NCBI RefSeq assembly: GCF_003852315.1
Contig: NZ_CP027762.1
Span: 5,995,501 to 6,059,500, forward strand
Direction: 5' to 3'
DNA: 64,000 bases
Origin: Pseudomonas sp. LBUM920
Lineage (GTDB): Bacteria; Pseudomonadota; Gammaproteobacteria; Pseudomonadales; Pseudomonadaceae
This document shows, piece after piece, positions 60,835 through 64,000 of the stretch (the first letter of the stretch is position 1; every line of letters starts with the position of its first letter). The position numbers and the translations under genes are program-made. A model generated the notes under the pieces. The model saw only the letters and a program-made list of their open reading frames with translations. It did not search any database and had not been told where the DNA came from.

Positions 60835-62025
60835 ATGAGCGAATACTCCCTTTTCACCTCCGAGTCCGTGTCTGAAGGGCATCCGGACAAAATCGCCGAC
60901 CAGATTTCTGATGCGGTGCTGGACGCCATCATTGCTGAAGACAAGTTCGCCCGTGTGGCGTGCGAGACTCTGGTGAAAACGGGCGTGGCGATCATCGCCG
61001 GTGAAGTCACCACCACCGCGTGGGTCGATCTGGAACAGATCGTGCGCGACGTTATCACCAAGATTGGCTACAACAGTTCCGACGTCGGCTTCGACGGCGC
61101 GACCTGCGGCGTGATGAACATCATCGGCAAGCAGTCGCCCGACATCAACCAGGGCGTGGACCGCGCCAAGCCTGAAGATCAGGGCGCTGGCGACCAGGGC
61201 CTGATGTTCGGCTACGCCAGCAACGAAACCGAGGTGCTGATGCCGGCGCCGATCACCTTCTCGCACCAGCTGGTGCAACGTCAGGCCGAGGCCCGCAAAA
61301 ACGGCCTGCTGCCGTGGCTGCGTCCGGATGCCAAGTCCCAGGTGACCTGCCGTTACGAAGGCGGCAAAGTCGTGGGTATCGACGCCGTTGTACTGTCGAC
61401 CCAGCACAACCCGGACGTGTCCTACGCCGACCTGCGCGAAGGCGTGATGGAGCTGATCGTCAAGCACGTGCTGCCGGCCGAACTGCTGACCAAGGACACC
61501 CAGTTCCACATCAACCCGACTGGCCAGTTCATCATCGGTGGCCCGGTGGGCGACTGCGGCCTGACCGGCCGCAAGATCATCGTCGACAGCTACGGCGGCA
61601 TGGCCCGTCACGGCGGCGGCGCGTTCTCGGGCAAAGACCCGTCCAAGGTTGACCGTTCGGCGGCCTACGCCGGTCGTTATGTGGCCAAGAACATCGTTGC
61701 GGCCGGCCTGGCCGAGCGTTGCGAGATCCAGGTTTCCTACGCTATCGGTGTAGCCCAGCCTACGTCGATCTCGCTGAATACCTTTGGCACCGGCAAGATC
61801 AGCGACGACAAAATCGTCAAGCTGGTGCGCGAGATCTTCGACCTGCGTCCATACGCGATCACCACCATGCTTGACCTGCTGCACCCGATGTACCAGGAAA
61901 CCGCAGCCTACGGCCACTTCGGCCGTACCCCTGCGCAGAAGACTGTCGGCGACGACACCTTCACCACGTTCACCTGGGAAAAAACCGACCGCGCCAACGA
62001 CCTGCGCACTGCCGCCGGCCTGTAA
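60835..62025 (+). CDS. metK: S-adenosylmethionine synthetase
   Basis: The 396-residue enzyme makes SAM from methionine and ATP. Motifs: TSESVSEGHPDKIADQISDAVLDAI with the ATP-site histidine and aspartate, GAGDQGLMFGYA and GGGAFSGKDPSKVDRSAAY. ATG at 60835; an upstream frame to 60754 belongs to the preceding gene. Likely co-transcribed with the ArsR-methyltransferase gene and ended by the strong hairpin at 62045-62075. SAM links to the methyl groups handled in the rest of the window. Confidence 0.96.
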   Translation: MSEYSLFTSESVSEGHPDKIADQISDAVLDAIIAEDKFARVACETLVKTGVAIIAGEVTTTAWVDLEQIVRDVITKIGYNSSDVGFDGATCGVMNIIGKQSPDINQGVDRAKPEDQGAGDQGLMFGYASNETEVLMPAPITFSHQLVQRQAEARKNGLLPWLRPDAKSQVTCRYEGGKVVGIDAVVLSTQHNPDVSYADLREGVMELIVKHVLPAELLTKDTQFHINPTGQFIIGGPVGDCGLTGRKIIVDSYGGMARHGGGAFSGKDPSKVDRSAAYAGRYVAKNIVAAGLAERCEIQVSYAIGVAQPTSISLNTFGTGKISDDKIVKLVREIFDLRPYAITTMLDLLHPMYQETAAYGHFGRTPAQKTVGDDTFTTFTWEKTDRANDLRTAAGL

Positions 62026-62044
62026 GCACGCGCTACCCCAAAAG

Positions 62045-62075
62045 CCCCGCCGGGTTCGTCCGGCGGGGCTTTTTA
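62045..62075 (+). terminator. metK terminator
   Basis: Stem GCCCCGCCGG-GTTCGT-CCGGCGGGGC with five T residues after it (and A residues before it), 19 bp after the metK stop. Confidence 0.92.
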
Positions 62076-62359
62076 TTGCCTGCGCGACAGGCATCACACG
62101 TTTCTGAGTACCCGACTGAGCGACAAAACCGGCGACTGCCAGCCGCACGCCAAAGACCGGCAAAGCAAAATTGACGTGGCGCAGGCCAAGAACGACGTGC
62201 TGAGCGTGAAGGCTTTTAAAGCCGCACGAGAGCAGGTCAACAAAGGTTGTAACAAACTGGCCGAGTCTTAAGCCAAAGTCGACGCCAGGCAGCAAACACA
62301 GGAAGCCAAGATGAATAAGAACGATGCGGTGAAAGCGTTGGGCGGCCTGTTCAAGTAAT
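62075..62359 (+). pseudogene. Decayed small-protein gene
   Basis: An open frame begins right after the metK terminator without any start codon. It reads ...LSDKTGDCQPHAKDRQSKID and VAQAKNDVLSVKAFKAAREQ, then VNKGCNKLAES, meets a TAA at 62270-62272, and continues in the same frame AKVDARQQTQEAKMNKND to a second stop at 62357-62359. A terminator follows. The lysine/alanine-rich, two-cysteine, coiled pattern suggests a small secreted protein (a weak likeness to DUF1090) that lost its signal sequence and gained a nonsense mutation. Confidence 0.5.
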
Positions 62360-62373
62360 TCGAAACACCCGGT

Positions 62374-62402
62374 AAAAAGCCCCGCGCTGTCGGGGCTTTT
62401 TT
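62374..62402 (+). terminator. Terminator after the decayed gene
   Basis: Stem GCCCCG-CGCTGT-CGGGGC flanked by five A and six T residues. Possibly the original terminator of the decayed ORF; it separates it from ligB. Confidence 0.85.
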
Positions 62403-62456
62403 GTGGTCGCCTGGATCACTTAGGCTGGGCGCCCCTTCCGAGCAAGGATGCTCATG

Positions 62457-64000
62457 ATGCGTTTATTGATTGCTCTGTTACTCAGTGCCTTGCCCTTTCT
62501 GGTGTGGGCAGAAGACTGTCCCGAGGACGCCCGATCACAGGTCGGCGCGCTGGCCAGGCAGATCACGCTGTGGGATGACAGCTACCACCGGCTCGGCCAA
62601 TCCCCGGTGAGCGATGAGCTCTACGATCAGGCGCGCCACCGCCTGGACCACTGGCGAACGTGTTTCCCCAAAAACGGCCTGACGGCTGACAAGCCACTCG
62701 CGAGTTCGCGGGGCACGCGGCCTCACCCGGTCGCGCATACCGGCCTTGAAAAGTTACTGGATGAGCAGGCTGTCGACGAATGGCTCAAGACGCGGCAAGA
62801 CGTATGGATTCAACCCAAGGTCGATGGTGTTGCGGTGACGCTGGTCTATCGCCAGGGCCGGTTGAGCCGGCTTATCAGCCGGGGTGACGGACGCTTCGGC
62901 CAGGATTGGTCGACTGCCGCACGCCGGATCCCCGGGATTGTCCAGCAACTGCCGGAGCCCATCGACCTGGTGCTGCAAGGCGAACTCTATTGGCGCCTCG
63001 ACGCTCATGTGCAGGCGAAACAGGGCGGGCTGAATGCTCGCAGCAAGATGGCCGGGTTGATGAACCGCCTTCAGTTGAGCGACACCGATGCCGCGGGGAT
63101 CGGGCTCTTTGTCTGGGCCTGGCCTGACGGCCCGACCGACTTCAACGAGCGCCTGACCACCCTCTCACGCTGGGGCTTCACCGATAGCCATCGCTACAGC
63201 CAGCGCATCCAAAACATCGCTGAAGCCTCACACTGGCGCAGTTACTGGTACAACCATCCCCTACCGTTTGCCAGCGATGGCGTGGTATTGCACCAGGCTG
63301 TGCATGCGCCCGGCAAACGCTGGCAAGCCAGCGCTCCCTACTGGGCGGTCGCCTGGAAATACCCGGCCGCCAAGGCACTCGCGCTGGTGCGTAACGTGCG
63401 GTTCAACATCGGCCGCACCGGGCGTATTACGCCCATTCTTGAGCTGGAGCCGGTACGGCTGGATGACCGGCATATCCACCGCGTGAGCGTCGGCTCCCTG
63501 AAACGCTGGCAAGTGCTGGATATTCGCCCCGGCGATCAGGTGTCCATCAGCCTTGCCGGCCATGTTATCCCCCGCTTGGAGCACGTGATCCTGCGCAACG
63601 AGAACAGGGTGGAAGTACGAGTGCCCGATGCGCGTAATTTTCACGCCTTGAGCTGTTGGCAACTGGACCCTGGTTGCGAGGAGCAATTGCTGGCCCGCCT
63701 GACCTGGCTGAGCGGCAACCAAGGCCTGGCCATGCCGCATATTGGCCGCGAAACCTGGAACATATTGATCCAGGCCGGTCTAATCGCCGGCATTCTCGAT
63801 TGGTTGACCCTGGATGCGGCAGAGCTTGCTAACATTGACGGCTTCGGCGAACGCAGCCGCGCGCGGGTGCTCGATAGCATTCAAAACGCTCGGCAACGTC
63901 CCTTTGCACAATGGCTCAAAGCCTTGGGTGTACCGCCCTCGGCACGTAACGACCTGGACGGCGGCTGGCAGACCCTGGCCGCCAGAGACACCCAGGCCTG
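62457..64000 (+). CDS. ligB: NAD-dependent DNA ligase LigB (5' part, runs off the edge)
   Basis: 514 codons are present and the frame is open at the window end. The product matches LigB: adenylation lysine in IQPKVDGVAVTLVYRQGRL, HPVAHTGLEKL, GLNARSKMAGLMNR, FVWAWPDGP, ASDGVVLHQ, VAWKYPAAKA, and later an OB fold and a helix-hairpin-helix start (LANIDGFGERSRARVLDSI). The N-terminus MRLLIALLLSALPFLVWAEDC looks like a signal peptide, as in E. coli LigB. ATG at 62457 is 8 nt from AAGGA; ATGs at 62448 and 62454 are alternatives. LigB is a non-essential second ligase. Confidence 0.9.
   Translation, partial: MRLLIALLLSALPFLVWAEDCPEDARSQVGALARQITLWDDSYHRLGQSPVSDELYDQARHRLDHWRTCFPKNGLTADKPLASSRGTRPHPVAHTGLEKLLDEQAVDEWLKTRQDVWIQPKVDGVAVTLVYRQGRLSRLISRGDGRFGQDWSTAARRIPGIVQQLPEPIDLVLQGELYWRLDAHVQAKQGGLNARSKMAGLMNRLQLSDTDAAGIGLFVWAWPDGPTDFNERLTTLSRWGFTDSHRYSQRIQNIAEASHWRSYWYNHPLPFASDGVVLHQAVHAPGKRWQASAPYWAVAWKYPAAKALALVRNVRFNIGRTGRITPILELEPVRLDDRHIHRVSVGSLKRWQVLDIRPGDQVSISLAGHVIPRLEHVILRNENRVEVRVPDARNFHALSCWQLDPGCEEQLLARLTWLSGNQGLAMPHIGRETWNILIQAGLIAGILDWLTLDAAELANIDGFGERSRARVLDSIQNARQRPFAQWLKALGVPPSARNDLDGGWQTLAARDTQA

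Noticed and set aside
62311..62359. Short ATG frame (MNKNDAVKALGGLFK) as a separate small gene
   Set aside because: No ribosome site and in frame with the upstream decayed ORF, so it is the tail of that relic.

Overview
The window looks like chromosomal DNA of a Pseudomonas of the fluorescens group. The evidence is the GC-rich coding bias, 24 REP palindrome pairs of three related classes between genes, and a gene set and order that I recognise from pseudomonads: ltaE-gbcB/gbcA-etfBA-dgcBA, cdhR/caiX-cdhCAB, gbdR, sdaB/choXWV, betT/betIBA, then fba-pgk-epd-tkt-metK. I see no rRNA, tRNA, CRISPR array, insertion sequence or prophage. Assignments rest on reading the translated proteins and on memory of the families; no database search was possible.

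Layout. 1-600: three partial tandem copies of the 3' end of a traX-like gene, each followed by a REP pair, then the intact traX-like gene. 1.4-14 kb: threonine aldolase, glycine betaine (GB) dioxygenase GbcA/GbcB, dimethylglycine dehydrogenase DgcA/DgcB with its own EtfA/EtfB, a DUF5943-type protein and a dipeptidase. Between gbcA and etfB lies an AT-rich, gene-free stretch (5410-6016) with four copies of a 36-bp unit that each begin with a perfect DnaA box. 14-16.8 kb: small proteins of modest annotation and a stand-alone ATPase. 16.9-22.8 kb: carnitine catabolism (CdhR, CaiX, CdhC, CdhA, CdhB) plus a gamma-butyrobetaine dioxygenase. 23-30 kb: GbdR, serine dehydratase SdaB and the choline/betaine/carnitine ABC transporter. 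30-36.5 kb: BetT and betIBA. 36.6-49.8 kb: a TldD/TldE pair, an RhlA-like acyltransferase with an MFS exporter, DbpA, an HI0933-type flavoprotein, YccS, a solute-binding protein, a GNAT enzyme, a small winged-helix protein and a YgjP-type metallopeptidase. 49.8-53 kb: a REC-PAS-GGDEF-EAL protein and a PL7 alginate lyase. 53-64 kb: fba, two lipoproteins, pgk, epd, tkt, an ArsR-methyltransferase fusion, metK, a decayed ORF and ligB, which runs off the right edge.

How the genes work together. Gamma-butyrobetaine becomes carnitine (dioxygenase), carnitine becomes GB (CdhA, CdhC, CdhB), and choline becomes GB (BetA, BetB). GB becomes dimethylglycine (GbcAB) and then sarcosine (DgcAB with EtfAB). 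Serine formed further down is deaminated to pyruvate by SdaB. Uptake is by CaiX/ChoX with ChoWV and by BetT. Control is by the paired GATase-AraC regulators CdhR and GbdR and by BetI. Sarcosine oxidase and glyA are not in the window.

REP nomenclature used below: class A begins GTGGGAGGGGGCTTGCCCCC, class B GTGGGAGCGGGCTTGCTCGC (or CCCGC), class C GTGGGAGCTGGCTTGCCTGC. Canonical pairs have the GTGGGA ends outermost; reversed pairs have them facing each other.
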